In this document: positions 1 to 9,016 of the stretch, piece after piece | Position numbering within the stretch: position 1 is the first letter of the stretch | How the letters are laid out: each line of letters begins with the position of its first letter | NCBI RefSeq assembly: GCF_002930105.1 | Contig: NZ_PJRN01000013.1 | Location: forward strand, 1-64,000 | DNA length: 64,000 nucleotides | Source: Billgrantia saliphila | GTDB taxonomy: Bacteria; Pseudomonadota; Gammaproteobacteria; Pseudomonadales; Halomonadaceae | Direction of reading: 5' to 3' | Made by a program: the position numbers and the translations under genes | The notes under the pieces: model-generated | Database searches by the model: none | What the model was told of the DNA's origin: nothing | The model's input: only the letters and a program-made list of their open reading frames with translations

Positions 1-1
1 G

Positions 2-982
2 CCGCTGCGCCTGGGCCTCTCCATCGGCAGCTGCCGGGCGCCCGAGGACGGCCAGGATTCAGGCGTGCTGTTCCAGCGACTGGAGTCGGCGCTCTATTCG
101 GCCAAGCGCCATGGGCGCAATGTCAGCCAGCGCTTCCGTCCGGCGCTCGACGTACAAAACAGCCCGCACATGACGCTGGTTTACGGCCTGCGCGATGCGC
201 TGGCCAACGGGGATCAGTTGGAGCTCCATTACCAGACCCAGCATCGCATCAGCGATGGCGCCGTGGTCGGCATGGAGGCACTGCTGCGCTGGCGCCATCC
301 GGAACACGGCATGGTATCGCCCGGCGACTTCATTCCCCTGGCGGAGCGGCATGGCCTGATGGGGCCGCTGGGCAACTGGGTGATCGACGAGGCGCTGGCG
401 CAGATGTCACGCTGGCGTGAACTGGGCATGCCGACCCTGCCGGTATGGATCAACATCTCGGCGATCCAGATGTTTCAGGGCGAATTGGAATCGGCGCTCT
501 CGGCGGGTCTGGCGCGACACAGCATCGCTCCCGTCCAGCTCGGCCTTGAATTGACTGAGTCAGTGCTGCTCGACGAGCGTGCCGGCGATATCGTGCCACG
601 CCTCGAGGCGCTTCGTGCGCGCGGCCATCGCATCGCCATCGACGACTTCGGCATGGGCTATTCGTCGCTCAGCTACCTGAAGAACCTGCCGCTAGACAAG
701 CTCAAGCTAGACCGCGCCTTCATCCGCTCACTGCCCGACGACGCGGCCGACGCCGCCATCGTCAGCGCCGTGCTGGCGATGGCGCGCGGGCTGGGGCTGG
801 ACGTGGTGGCCGAAGGGGTGGAGACCCAAGGACAGCTGGATTTCCTGCAACAGGCCGGCTGCCGGCTGGTGCAGGGCTTCCTCTATGCGCGACCGGGGCC
901 GGCCGAGGTGATCGAGGCGCAGTGGCAGGCGCAGGTGTCGGGGCAGCCGGGTCTGGTGATGCGGCCTGAACCCTCGGCATGA
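2..982 (+). CDS. GGDEF-EAL domain protein, 3' part (c-di-GMP phosphodiesterase)
   Basis: Partial gene whose start lies before the window. The reading frame is open from base 2. The first residues are the end of a GGDEF domain (LGLSIG, then ALYSAKRHGRN), followed by a full EAL domain of about 250 residues. The EAL domain has the catalytic signatures EALLRW, ELTESV, DDFGMGYSSLSYL and EGVET, so c-di-GMP hydrolysis is expected. The GGDEF active site itself is not visible. The gene ends 79 bases before the convergent phrB stop. The family is certain; the sensory input cannot be judged from this fragment. Confidence 0.9.
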   Translation, partial: PLRLGLSIGSCRAPEDGQDSGVLFQRLESALYSAKRHGRNVSQRFRPALDVQNSPHMTLVYGLRDALANGDQLELHYQTQHRISDGAVVGMEALLRWRHPEHGMVSPGDFIPLAERHGLMGPLGNWVIDEALAQMSRWRELGMPTLPVWINISAIQMFQGELESALSAGLARHSIAPVQLGLELTESVLLDERAGDIVPRLEALRARGHRIAIDDFGMGYSSLSYLKNLPLDKLKLDRAFIRSLPDDAADAAIVSAVLAMARGLGLDVVAEGVETQGQLDFLQQAGCRLVQGFLYARPGPAEVIEAQWQAQVSGQPGLVMRPEPSA

Positions 983-1060
983 CGGACCGCAGCGGTCCGT
1001 ACCCGGCGAGCGACAGATCCCATGGGAACGTTTTTGCGAGGCGCGGCAGTGCCTGCAGGC

Positions 1061-2476
1061 CTAGCGCGCCGACGCCAAGGACTTGAAGGCGTCCAGAGCG
1101 CGTGCGCGTGCGGCCCGATGGTCGACGATGGGGGGCGGGTAACCGAGGCTGACGCGCTGGCGTTCGCTGGGGTCATGCCGGTCCCGGGGCTCTAGCGAGG
1201 ACAACTCGGGAACGTACTCGGCGATGAAGCGGCCATCCGGATCGAAGCGGCGCGACTGGGTGGTGGGGTTGAACAGTCGGAAGTAGGGCGCCGCATCGGT
1301 GCCTGTCGATGCCGCCCATTGCCAGCCGCCATTGTTGGCGCAGAATTCGCCGTCCACCAGATGACGCAGAAAGAACGCCTCGCCGCGGCGCCAGTCGATC
1401 AGCAGATGCTTGCTCAAGAACATGGCGACAATCATGCGCAGACGGTTGTGCATCCAGCCGGTGTGGACCAGCTGCCGCATGGCGGCATCGACGATGGGAT
1501 AACCCGTACGACCCTCGCACCAGGCACGAAAGCCGGTCTCGTCATTGCGCCAGGGCAACGCCTCAGTGTGAAGCTGAAAGGCTCGATGACGACAGACCCG
1601 CGGAAAGCCCGCCGCCACGTGGAGGTAGAACTCGCGCCAGACCAGCTCGCTGACCCAGCCGACGATGCCGGCATCGCCTTCCGCCAAGCTGCCGCCGTTC
1701 ATGCTCAGCGCGGCCTGCAGGCACTGGCGATGGGAGATCATGCCCAGCGCCAGGTAGGGTGAGAGTTCACTGGTGCCTTGCTCGGCGGGAAAGTCGCGCC
1801 GCCGCGCATAATGTCGGGCGCGAAAGCGCAGGAAACGTTCTAGGCGGTCGGCGGCGGCGGATTCGCCGGCCGGCCAACGCTGGGCGGCTACCGGGGCCTC
1901 CCCGAGCGAGGGCAGGGGCGGAATGCGATCGCTGGCAACCGCAGGCCTGGTCTGGCGTGGCGGGGAGTCGCGCAGCGCCAGTCGCGCAGCCGTCAGCGTA
2001 CGATGCCAGGCGCGTGAGAAGGGAGTGAAGACCGCGTAGGGATCGCCCTTGGCGGTAAGCAGCTCGCCGGGAGCGAAGGTCAGCGCGTCATGATGCCCGG
2101 TGGCGGCAAGCCCATGGCGGTTGAAAGTGGTGATGACGTCCTGGTCTCGACGCGCTTCATCGAGAGGGTATTCGCGATTGAAGTGCAGCGTCTCGGCGCC
2201 CACCTCGCGGGCGATGGCCAGCAGCACCTGGGATGCCTGGTCGAATCCGGCGATGTCGCGATGCAGGAGCGGAATGCCAAGTGCATCCAGCGCTTCGCCC
2301 AGCGCGATGACGCCGCGATGCCAGAAGTCGAGCTTATTGACGCCGTGGCCATGACGTTGCCAGTGCATCGCGCTGCGCAGGAACACGGCGATGACCGTTC
2401 CTTGGCGCGCCGCGGCGGCAAGCGCCGTGTTGTCCTGAATACGCAGGTCGCTGCGAAACCACATCAGCGTAGGCAT
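1061..2476 (-). CDS. phrB: Deoxyribodipyrimidine photolyase
   Basis: 471 residues, the usual length for class I CPD photolyases, which repair UV pyrimidine dimers using FADH- and an antenna chromophore. The N-terminal alpha/beta antenna domain begins MWFRSDLRIQDNTAL. The C-terminal FAD domain carries WREFY, TGYPIVDAAMRQL, GWMHNRLRM and the run GGWQWAASTGTDAAPYFR, all typical of the family. The start has GAGG upstream at suitable spacing. It lies 24 bp downstream of the merR-like gene on the same strand and is probably cotranscribed with it, which fits light-induced expression. A cryptochrome-like function is less likely given the intact photolyase signature. Confidence 0.95.
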   Translation of the reverse strand: MPTLMWFRSDLRIQDNTALAAAARQGTVIAVFLRSAMHWQRHGHGVNKLDFWHRGVIALGEALDALGIPLLHRDIAGFDQASQVLLAIAREVGAETLHFNREYPLDEARRDQDVITTFNRHGLAATGHHDALTFAPGELLTAKGDPYAVFTPFSRAWHRTLTAARLALRDSPPRQTRPAVASDRIPPLPSLGEAPVAAQRWPAGESAAADRLERFLRFRARHYARRRDFPAEQGTSELSPYLALGMISHRQCLQAALSMNGGSLAEGDAGIVGWVSELVWREFYLHVAAGFPRVCRHRAFQLHTEALPWRNDETGFRAWCEGRTGYPIVDAAMRQLVHTGWMHNRLRMIVAMFLSKHLLIDWRRGEAFFLRHLVDGEFCANNGGWQWAASTGTDAAPYFRLFNPTTQSRRFDPDGRFIAEYVPELSSLEPRDRHDPSERQRVSLGYPPPIVDHRAARARALDAFKSLASAR

Positions 2477-2500
2477 GTGGAGGCCTCGTGACGGAAGCGG

Positions 2501-3418
2501 TCAGGCGCCGTGAATCAGGGAGCGCAATCGGGCCATGGCCAGGGGCAGGTCGTCGCCCAACAGCTCCACCAGGCTGTCGGCCAGATCATTGCCGCGAATG
2601 CGCGCTACCGGCCCGCACAGGCCGAGGGGGGCATCGAGCTGTTCCGCCAGCCTGGGGAGTTGGCGGCGCACCAGGTCGGCCCGCTCGGCGCGGCCACTGA
2701 CCAGCAGCAGGGCGCCGGCGCCGAGCCGCTCCACCGCCAGCGGCAGCTCGCCGAATGGCAGCGCAGCGTCCAGCAGCTGGATGCGATAGCCAGCATCGCT
2801 GGCGGCCAGAGCCGCCAGCAGCAGCCACAGCGGGCCCGGATCGTCGGGCAGCGGGGCGATCAACAGCGTCGGCCCCTTGAGGGCCTGGTTGGCATGGTGG
2901 AGCCGAATACCGATGCGTGTACGCAGGAACGCTTCCAGGCAGCGGCGCTGCAGCGCTGCGCCGAGCTGATCCGCCCAATGCTCCTCGAGTTCTCGCACGG
3001 CGGGTTGCCATAGCTCCGTCAGGCAGACGGACACCGGATACAGCGCCAGGCTCTGATTGAACAGAACTTCCAGCTGACCCAGATCCAGCGCCTCGACGGC
3101 GGCGATGAGTTGACGTTGCTGGCTGGGCCAGTCGCCGCTGGCGGGTTCGGGCATGGGAGCCGCTTCGGGCTGGTCGAGCAATTCCTTGACCTGGCTGACC
3201 GGCACCCCACGCCCGAGCCATTGTAGGATGCGCTCGACGCGCTCGATGTCCTCGCGAGCATACAACCGGTGCCCTTTGGGGGTGCGCTGGGGGCGGATCA
3301 GGCCGTAGCGGCGCTCCCAGGCGCGCAGCGTGACCGAGTTGACCCCGGTGATACGTGACACCTCGCGGATCGGATAGAGCGGTGTGTCGGCCGGGTGGGT
3401 CGTCGCCTTGTCGGTCAT
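2501..3418 (-). CDS. MerR-family regulator with degenerate LitR/CarH-type cobalamin-binding region
   Basis: 305 residues. Residues 15-85 are a MerR winged helix (YPIREVSRITGVNSVTLRAWERRYGLIRPQRT...GHRLY, shown in part). The remaining part resembles the helical and Rossmann halves of CarH/LitR photoreceptors: a W followed eight residues later by EH (LWQPAVRELEEH), then a beta-rich region. The cobalamin-ligating histidine of the usual ExHxxG signature is not seen; the matching stretch reads PDDPGPLWLL. The protein may therefore act without B12 or with a partner. It is upstream of phrB in the same operon, has a good SD (GAGGCGAG), and a candidate operator lies at 3499-3524. DNA-binding role: firm. 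Light response: inferred from family and neighbours. Confidence 0.85.
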   Translation of the reverse strand: MTDKATTHPADTPLYPIREVSRITGVNSVTLRAWERRYGLIRPQRTPKGHRLYAREDIERVERILQWLGRGVPVSQVKELLDQPEAAPMPEPASGDWPSQQRQLIAAVEALDLGQLEVLFNQSLALYPVSVCLTELWQPAVRELEEHWADQLGAALQRRCLEAFLRTRIGIRLHHANQALKGPTLLIAPLPDDPGPLWLLLAALAASDAGYRIQLLDAALPFGELPLAVERLGAGALLLVSGRAERADLVRRQLPRLAEQLDAPLGLCGPVARIRGNDLADSLVELLGDDLPLAMARLRSLIHGA

Positions 3419-3498
3419 GCTCGCCTCTGCCTCTTGTTGGTCGTGGCTCTTCCGCAGCGGGGGAGCGACGGCCTGCGCAGGCTCGTCGCGGGGAAATA

Positions 3499-3524
3499 TT
3501 GTACGCTAAACGAGCCATGTACAA
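3499..3524 (-). promoter_or_regulatory. Candidate LitR/PplR-type operator upstream of the merR-like gene
   Basis: An inverted repeat TTGTAC / GTACAA (3499-3504 and 3519-3524) with a 14-base centre lies 81-106 bases upstream of the regulator's start. Read another way it is TGTACG-N12-TGTACA, close to the TGTAYA half-sites reported for light-responsive MerR proteins (from memory). Binding is inferred. Confidence 0.5.
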
Positions 3525-3539
3525 CTGATGGCGGTCACG

Positions 3540-3920
3540 TCAAATCGACGATGCGTCGCCGGCCTGCTCGGCGATCACGGCGGCCAGGGCGTCGACGAAG
3601 GCGGGATGCTCGCCGACCGGCGGCAGCAGCGCCAGTTCCATGCGGGGGTGAGCGGCATGCAGCGCTTCCACCTGGGCGGGTACGTCATGGCGCAAGTGAC
3701 GACCGGCGGCGAAGAACAGCGGCAGAATCTCAGCGCGCCGGATGCCGGAAGCCGCAAGCTCGGCCACGGCTGTCTCTAGCGAAGGCTCGCTGAGTTCCAT
3801 GTAGGCCAGCTTCAGCGGAGTCTGCAGACGTGTGGCCAGCGCTTCGTGGAGCTGCGCAAAGGGAGCGCGCCATTTGGGATCGCTGGAACCGTGCGCCAGC
3901 AGAATCAGGCCATAGGACAT
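3540..3920 (-). CDS. CbiX-like sirohydrochlorin chelatase family protein
   Basis: 126 residues from the chosen start. The small chelatase fold is recognisable from LILLAHGSSDPKWRAPF at the N-terminus, with the metal/tetrapyrrole-site histidine in AHGS, and from ILPLFFAAGRHLRHDVP, with two more conserved histidines. The length matches the short single-domain CbiX proteins, which insert Co2+ or Ni2+ into sirohydrochlorin. The second ATG (3920) is preferred to the one at 3926 because GGAGGG then sits 6 bases upstream rather than touching the start codon. No other cobalamin genes are nearby, so the substrate is open. Its place between a LitR-like regulator and the TIGR01777 gene suggests membership in the light-linked group. 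Confidence 0.85.
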   Translation of the reverse strand: MSYGLILLAHGSSDPKWRAPFAQLHEALATRLQTPLKLAYMELSEPSLETAVAELAASGIRRAEILPLFFAAGRHLRHDVPAQVEALHAAHPRMELALLPPVGEHPAFVDALAAVIAEQAGDASSI

Positions 3921-3998
3921 GAGCATCCCTCCATGGGCAGGGGCCGTGCGAGTGGCAAGCAGCGCAAGAGCGCCATGTTTCCGCTAGAATAGCAAAGA

Positions 3999-4015
3999 TG
4001 TACAAAGATTGTATA
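3999..4015. promoter_or_regulatory. Two TGTAYA repeats spaced 11 bp in the cbiX-epimerase divergent region
   Basis: TGTACA (3999-4004) and TGTATA (4010-4015) repeat with a period of exactly 11 bp, the period described for CarH operators made of direct repeats. They lie 40-55 bases upstream of the epimerase start and could also act on the divergent cbiX-like gene. The role is inferred from motif and context only. Confidence 0.45.
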
Positions 4016-4053
4016 ACCAGGCGAATCGGCAGTCGAGAAAGGGGAATTCAACA

Positions 4054-4965
4054 ATGCGCGTACTCATTACCGGGGGCAGCGGTTTCGTCGGGCAGCGGCT
4101 GTGTCAACGGCTCAAGGAAGCGGGGCATCGGCTCCAGGTCGTTTCACGCGAACCGGACGCCGCCAGGCCCAAGCTGCCCGCCGGCGTCGACATACGCCGC
4201 TCGGTGCTGGACTTCGTCGACGCTTCGCCCCAGGCCATCGTCAATCTGGCCGGCGAGCCGATTGCCGCGCATCGCTGGACCGCCAGCCAGAAGCAGCGGT
4301 TGATCGACTCGCGGGTCAACGTCACCCGTGACCTGGTGATTCTTTGCGAACAGCTGGCACAGGCCAGCGGTGTGCCGCCCCGCGTCATGGTCTCGGGGTC
4401 GGCCATGGGCTACTACGGGGACCAGGGCGACCGCGAGGTCACCGAGGAGACCCCGCCCCACGACGAGTTCGCTCATCGCCTATGCAAGCGCTGGGAGGAC
4501 GCCGCCAGGGAGGCGGCCGACTTCGGCACTCGGGTGGTACTGCTTCGCACCGGGCTGGTGCTGGATGCAGGCGGCGGCAGCCTCGAAAAGATGCTGACTC
4601 CGTTCAAGCTGGGGCTCGGCGGGCGCTTCGGCGACGGCAGTCAATTCATGCCCTGGATCCACCGCGAGGACCTGGTGCGGGCGATCCTTTTCCTGCTCGA
4701 ACGCGACGACCTCGAGGGGCCGTTCAACGGCAGCGCGCCCAAGCCAGTGACCAACGCCGAATTCGCCCGAACCCTGGCACATCAGCTGCATCGGCCGGCC
4801 CCGTTTCCGGTGCCCGCGCTCGTGCTCGAGACGACGTTAGGCGAGATGGCGCGTCTGTTGCTGACAGGTGCCGACATGCGTCCGGCGCGCCTGCTCGAGG
4901 CCGGCTTCGATTTTCGTTACCCGACCCTGGAGCAGGCCTTGGCCAATATTCTCGGCAAGCACTGA
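4054..4965 (+). CDS. TIGR01777 family epimerase (YfcH-like NAD-dependent SDR)
   Basis: 303 residues. The N-terminal Rossmann motif is ITGGSGFVG, followed by the family markers IVNLAGEPIAAHRWT and SGSAMGYYG, where the Y of an SDR active site is placed, and a C-terminal DUF1731-like segment (GADMRPARLLEAGFDFRYP). The ATG at 4054 is chosen over an in-frame one at 4009 because it has a GAAAGGGG Shine-Dalgarno sequence and begins directly with the conserved MRVLITGG strand. The substrate is unknown for this family. Genes of this type sit beside photolyase and LitR-like genes in light-induced clusters of other gammaproteobacteria, which matches the neighbours here. Convergent with rapA. Confidence 0.9.
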   Translation: MRVLITGGSGFVGQRLCQRLKEAGHRLQVVSREPDAARPKLPAGVDIRRSVLDFVDASPQAIVNLAGEPIAAHRWTASQKQRLIDSRVNVTRDLVILCEQLAQASGVPPRVMVSGSAMGYYGDQGDREVTEETPPHDEFAHRLCKRWEDAAREAADFGTRVVLLRTGLVLDAGGGSLEKMLTPFKLGLGGRFGDGSQFMPWIHREDLVRAILFLLERDDLEGPFNGSAPKPVTNAEFARTLAHQLHRPAPFPVPALVLETTLGEMARLLLTGADMRPARLLEAGFDFRYPTLEQALANILGKH

Positions 4966-4992
4966 CGCGCACGGTGCTTGCCGGCCGCAGGT

Positions 4993-7944
4993 TCAGCGGC
5001 TCTCTTCTCCCACCGTGACGATCACCCGCACTGCATCCAGGCGCAACCGCGTGCCGTCAATGGCCGCATCGAGCTCATCCCGCTCGCGGCGCAGGGCGTC
5101 GAGCTCCTCCTCGCGCACCGCCGGGTTGAGCCGGGCCAGCGCTTCCAGGCGGGCAAGTTCGGCGTCGAGAGCTTGACGCATGCGGACCTGGGCGGACTCG
5201 ACGATGCTCGGCAGCTCGCGCTCGGCCTCCCCTTCGCCCTGGGTCAGCAGATCCCGCAGCTGATCATGGCGGCTGCGGATCAGGTCGCGCGCCATCGCCT
5301 TCTTGACCTTCTGCAGGTTCTTCGACAGGCCGGTAAACGAGACCTTGTCGGTCAGCACGGCCCCGGATTCGTCGAGCAGCACCCGCACCGCGGTAGGCGG
5401 CAGGAAGCGGTTGACGTGCAGCCGCTTCGGCGCCGGGCAGTAGGTACGAAAGACCAATTCGACCATCAGCCGCCCGGCGGGAATCGCCGGATGCTTGAGC
5501 AGCGCCAGCGCAGTATTGCCCATGGTGCCGTCGAGGATGCGTCCCATCATTTCGCGCAGCAGCGGATGCTCCCAGGAGAGGCGCTGCACGTCGTCGCGGG
5601 CCAGGGCGCGCGAGCGCGACAGGGTGGCAGTGAAGCCCTCTTCGCCCTTGGCCAGCCCGGGCAGGCCGTCGAGCATCTGCGGGCTCGGCTGCAGCAGCAG
5701 CAGGTCGCCACCGAGCTCCTGGCCGTCGACCCCGAAGATATCCAGCGCCTGGTCTAGGTAGCGCGGCAGCGCCGGATCGTCGTCGAGTTCGCGGATCGCC
5801 GCGGCCACTTCTCCGGCCCGCACCGGGCGGCAGGCGTTGAGTTCCAGCAGGCGATTGCGACCGGCGTTGCGCTGGGCCAGGCGATTTTCGAACAGGGCGC
5901 GCGTCTCGGCGATCACCTCACCCAGCGCCTCGTCATCGAGCAGAGTCTCGGACAGTGCATCGCCGAAGGCGTCGAACAGCTCGTTGCCAACGCCGTGCGG
6001 GGCATCGAACGCGTCCATGCCCTCGCGGAACCAGCGCAGCAGCCGCTCGCCGGGGCTGGCCTCGAATAGCGGCACGTGAATCTCGATGGCGTGACGCTGG
6101 CCGATGCGATCGAGCCGGCCGATGCGCTGCTCGAGCTGATCGGGATGCTGCGGCAGATCGAACATCACCAGGTGACGGCAGAACTGGAAGTTGCGCCCCT
6201 CGGAGCCGATCTCCGAACACACCAGTACCTGGCTGCCCTCCTCCTCGTCGGCGAAGGCCGCCGCGGCGCGGTCGCGCTCCACCAGGGTGAGTCCCTCGTG
6301 GAACACCGGGGCGTGGACGCCGCCCAGCACGCGCAGTCCTTCGGCAACTCCCTGGGCGGTCTCGCGCTGGTGGGCGATCACCAGCACCTTGTCGTTGGCG
6401 AAACCCTGCTCGCCTTCGTCTGCGAGGCGCTCCAGCAGCCAACTTACTCTAGGGTCGATCTGCCACCAGGGCTCGGCGTTGAGTGGGTCGTCCGACAGCT
6501 CGCGGTAGGTGGCATCGGGGTAGATCAGCACATCGGGATGGTCGAGCCCGGTCTCGATCAGCAGTTCGTCGAGATAGTCCTCGTCGCGTTCGAGCTTGCG
6601 CAGCACACGACGATAGGCCGAAGGCAGCGGTAGCGACGCCAGGTGCAGGTGACGCTCGGGAAACCCGCCCACGTGGCGGCGGCTATTGCGGAACATTACC
6701 CGGCCGGTACCGTGGCGATCGAGCAGCTGCTCGCGGAGCTGGTCGCGGGCGCTGGCCTGTTGCCTCTCGCCGGTTTCGGGATTGGCCAGGGTGCCCAGCA
6801 GAGCCAGGCTGTCGGGTTCGCTGATCACCGCGACCACCGCGTCGCGGTCGGCGTCGCCGCCGATGGGCAGGCGCTCCAGGGCATCGATCGCCTGGGCCAC
6901 CTCCACGTAGTGCTCCTCCTCCTCGCGGAAGGCGTCGAGACTGTGGTAGCGATCGGGATCGAGCAGGCGCAGGCGGGCGAAGTGGCTTTCGAGCCCCATC
7001 TGCTCGGGGGTGGCGGTCAGCAGCAGTACGCCTGGTACCACCGCTGCCAGTCGCTCCACGCAGGTATAGCCCGGGCCGACCTGCTCGGTACTCCAGTCGA
7101 GATGGTGCGCCTCGTCGACGATCAGCAGATCCCAATCGCAGGCCGTGGCCTGTTCCTGGCGATGGAGGTTGGCGAACAGCCACTCCTGGCTGGCCAGAAT
7201 CAGCTGGCCGGATTCGAAGGGATTGCTCTCGGCCTGGGCCAGGCTCTGCTGCTCGTCGAGTAACGTAACCTCGAGGGCGAAGCGGCGCAGCAGCTCTACC
7301 AGCCATTGGTGCACGAGACTCGCCGGCACCAGGATCAACGCCCGCTCGGCGCGGCCGGTGAGCAATAGCCTATGCAGGATCAGGCCGGCCTCGATGGTCT
7401 TGCCCAGCCCCACTTCGTCGGCCAGCAGCACGCGCGGGGCGTGGCGGCGGGCGACTTCGTCGGCGATGTAGAGCTGGTGCGGAATCAGGTCGATGCGCGG
7501 CCCCGCCAGGCCCAGCGCGGGGTTCTGTTCGATGCGGTGATAATGGTGCAGGGTTCGGAAACGCAGGTCGAACCAGTCATTGCGGTCGACCTGTCCGGTG
7601 AGCAGGCGGTCGCGGGCCTGGTCGAACTGCATGGTATCGGCCAGGCGGGCCTCGGGCAGCTCGCGCAGCTCGCCCTGGTCGTCCTCGCCGATGTAGACGA
7701 TGAGGCCGTCGACTTCCTTGCTGTCCTCGACGGTAAGGCTCCAGCCCTCGGCGGACTGGATGCGGTCGCCGCTGCCGAAGGCGACCCGGGTGAGGGGCGA
7801 CTGACGACTGCTGTAGGTGCGGGTCTCCTGGCTGGCGCCGAACAGCACGGTGACGCTACGGTGATCGCAGCTGAGAATGGTGCCCAGGCCCAGGTCGGCC
7901 TCGCCGTCGCTGATCCAGCGCTGGCCGGGTGAAAAGTCGCTCAT
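4993..7944 (-). CDS. rapA: RNA polymerase-associated ATPase RapA (HepA)
   Basis: 983 residues, close to the E. coli protein (968). A Swi2/Snf2 ATPase that binds RNA polymerase and promotes recycling. The N-terminal SH3-like domains start GQRWISDGEADLGLGT. The helicase core has Walker A LADEVGLGKTIEAG, the DEAH box (VDEAHHLDWS), LLTATPEQMGLESHFARL, and in the second lobe SEIGSEGRNFQF and QRIGRLDRIGQ. The ATG at 7944 (SD CGAGG) is preferred to the longer start at 7977, since RapA proteins start shortly before GQRW. It ends 27 bases from the convergent epimerase stop. Intact; no unusual features. Confidence 0.97.
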   Translation of the reverse strand: MSDFSPGQRWISDGEADLGLGTILSCDHRSVTVLFGASQETRTYSSRQSPLTRVAFGSGDRIQSAEGWSLTVEDSKEVDGLIVYIGEDDQGELRELPEARLADTMQFDQARDRLLTGQVDRNDWFDLRFRTLHHYHRIEQNPALGLAGPRIDLIPHQLYIADEVARRHAPRVLLADEVGLGKTIEAGLILHRLLLTGRAERALILVPASLVHQWLVELLRRFALEVTLLDEQQSLAQAESNPFESGQLILASQEWLFANLHRQEQATACDWDLLIVDEAHHLDWSTEQVGPGYTCVERLAAVVPGVLLLTATPEQMGLESHFARLRLLDPDRYHSLDAFREEEEHYVEVAQAIDALERLPIGGDADRDAVVAVISEPDSLALLGTLANPETGERQQASARDQLREQLLDRHGTGRVMFRNSRRHVGGFPERHLHLASLPLPSAYRRVLRKLERDEDYLDELLIETGLDHPDVLIYPDATYRELSDDPLNAEPWWQIDPRVSWLLERLADEGEQGFANDKVLVIAHQRETAQGVAEGLRVLGGVHAPVFHEGLTLVERDRAAAAFADEEEGSQVLVCSEIGSEGRNFQFCRHLVMFDLPQHPDQLEQRIGRLDRIGQRHAIEIHVPLFEASPGERLLRWFREGMDAFDAPHGVGNELFDAFGDALSETLLDDEALGEVIAETRALFENRLAQRNAGRNRLLELNACRPVRAGEVAAAIRELDDDPALPRYLDQALDIFGVDGQELGGDLLLLQPSPQMLDGLPGLAKGEEGFTATLSRSRALARDDVQRLSWEHPLLREMMGRILDGTMGNTALALLKHPAIPAGRLMVELVFRTYCPAPKRLHVNRFLPPTAVRVLLDESGAVLTDKVSFTGLSKNLQKVKKAMARDLIRSRHDQLRDLLTQGEGEAERELPSIVESAQVRMRQALDAELARLEALARLNPAVREEELDALRRERDELDAAIDGTRLRLDAVRVIVTVGEESR

Positions 7945-8082
7945 GATGCCTCGGTCGATGCTGAATACGGTGCGCATGCCGCCGCGAAGAGGTCTCCGGC
8001 GACGACAGGGCGGGGGATTCTAACGCAAAGCTGGCCACGGCTTAAGGGTGGTGGCGAGCTGCGGGAAGTGGTAGAGCGCGGA

Positions 8083-8883
8083 TCAGTGCCGCTCGAGCCA
8101 GGAGGCGAGTTGGGCGCGTGAGAGCTCGCCCACATGGCGCTCCACCGCACGGCCGCGGTCATCGAACAGCAGTGTGGTGGGCAGCCCCGGGGATTCGACC
8201 GTCCTCATCATCTCCTGTTGGGGATCGAGCAGCGGGTAGCGGAAAGAAAGCCCCTGCTCGTCCAGGTAGCGCACCACCTGCAGCAGCTCCTCGCCCTGAT
8301 TGATCACCACCACGGTCACGTCTTCGCGGGCGTCGGCTTCGGCCAGCAGTGGCATCTCGCGCAGGCAGGGCGGGCACCAGGTGGCCCACAGGTTGATCAC
8401 GACCCGCTCGCCGCGAAGCGTCTGCAGATCGACCGGTTCGCCGTCGAGGTTCTCCAGGGTGATGTCGGGCAATTCGCCCATCGCGGTGCCGCCGCTCAGC
8501 GGGACCAGGGTGACCAGTACCAGCCACAGTGCCGACACGCCGATCGTCAATGCCATGGCGCCGATCATACGTAGCAGGTGGTCGCGTAGCGTCCAGGCGG
8601 TCCATACCAGTGCCGCGAGCAGCCCCCATACGCCGTGGTACCCCGGTTGCCACAGCTTGAATACGTCGAGCGGAGCCGCGGCATAGGCATCGAGATTCAT
8701 GCCCACGTGTCCCAGGCGGGCTCCGACCAGCCAGGCCAGCAGCAGGCCGTTGAACCAGCGCGCACGCGCGGGGCCGGGAAGGCCCAACAGGGCCCAGGCC
8801 GCTATCAGCAACAGCAGGGCGCAACCGAGCGCATAGAGGCGTGGAATCGAGATCAGCACGGGGCCCAGGGCGAAGGCGTCCAT
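8083..8883 (-). CDS. Membrane protein fused to TlpA-type thiol-disulfide oxidoreductase
   Basis: 266 residues. Residues 1-130 hold about four hydrophobic segments and look like a shortened prolipoprotein diacylglyceryl transferase-type module (LISIPRLYALG, WLVGARLGHVGMNLDAY), without enough of the family to expect transferase activity. Residues 135-266 are a periplasmic TlpA/ResA thioredoxin domain with WATWCPPC as active site and the cis-proline loop GLPTTLLFDD. The likely role is reduction or isomerisation of periplasmic disulfides, with electrons possibly passed through the membrane part. The start has GGAG upstream. The gene lies 139 bases upstream of the rapA start on the same strand. 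The oxidoreductase domain is firm; the use of the membrane module is not known. Confidence 0.85.
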   Translation of the reverse strand: MDAFALGPVLISIPRLYALGCALLLLIAAWALLGLPGPARARWFNGLLLAWLVGARLGHVGMNLDAYAAAPLDVFKLWQPGYHGVWGLLAALVWTAWTLRDHLLRMIGAMALTIGVSALWLVLVTLVPLSGGTAMGELPDITLENLDGEPVDLQTLRGERVVINLWATWCPPCLREMPLLAEADAREDVTVVVINQGEELLQVVRYLDEQGLSFRYPLLDPQQEMMRTVESPGLPTTLLFDDRGRAVERHVGELSRAQLASWLERH

Positions 8884-9016
8884 GGCAACAGCTCCGAGAA
8901 CGGGGTCGGCGTCGGCGGCAGGAGCGGTTAGAATCCTACACTTGCTTGCCTCGCAGCGACCGGCTGAGCAAGAGCCTACTGTGCGAGCGTCGCACTGTCA
9001 CCCGGCAGGAGCCTTC

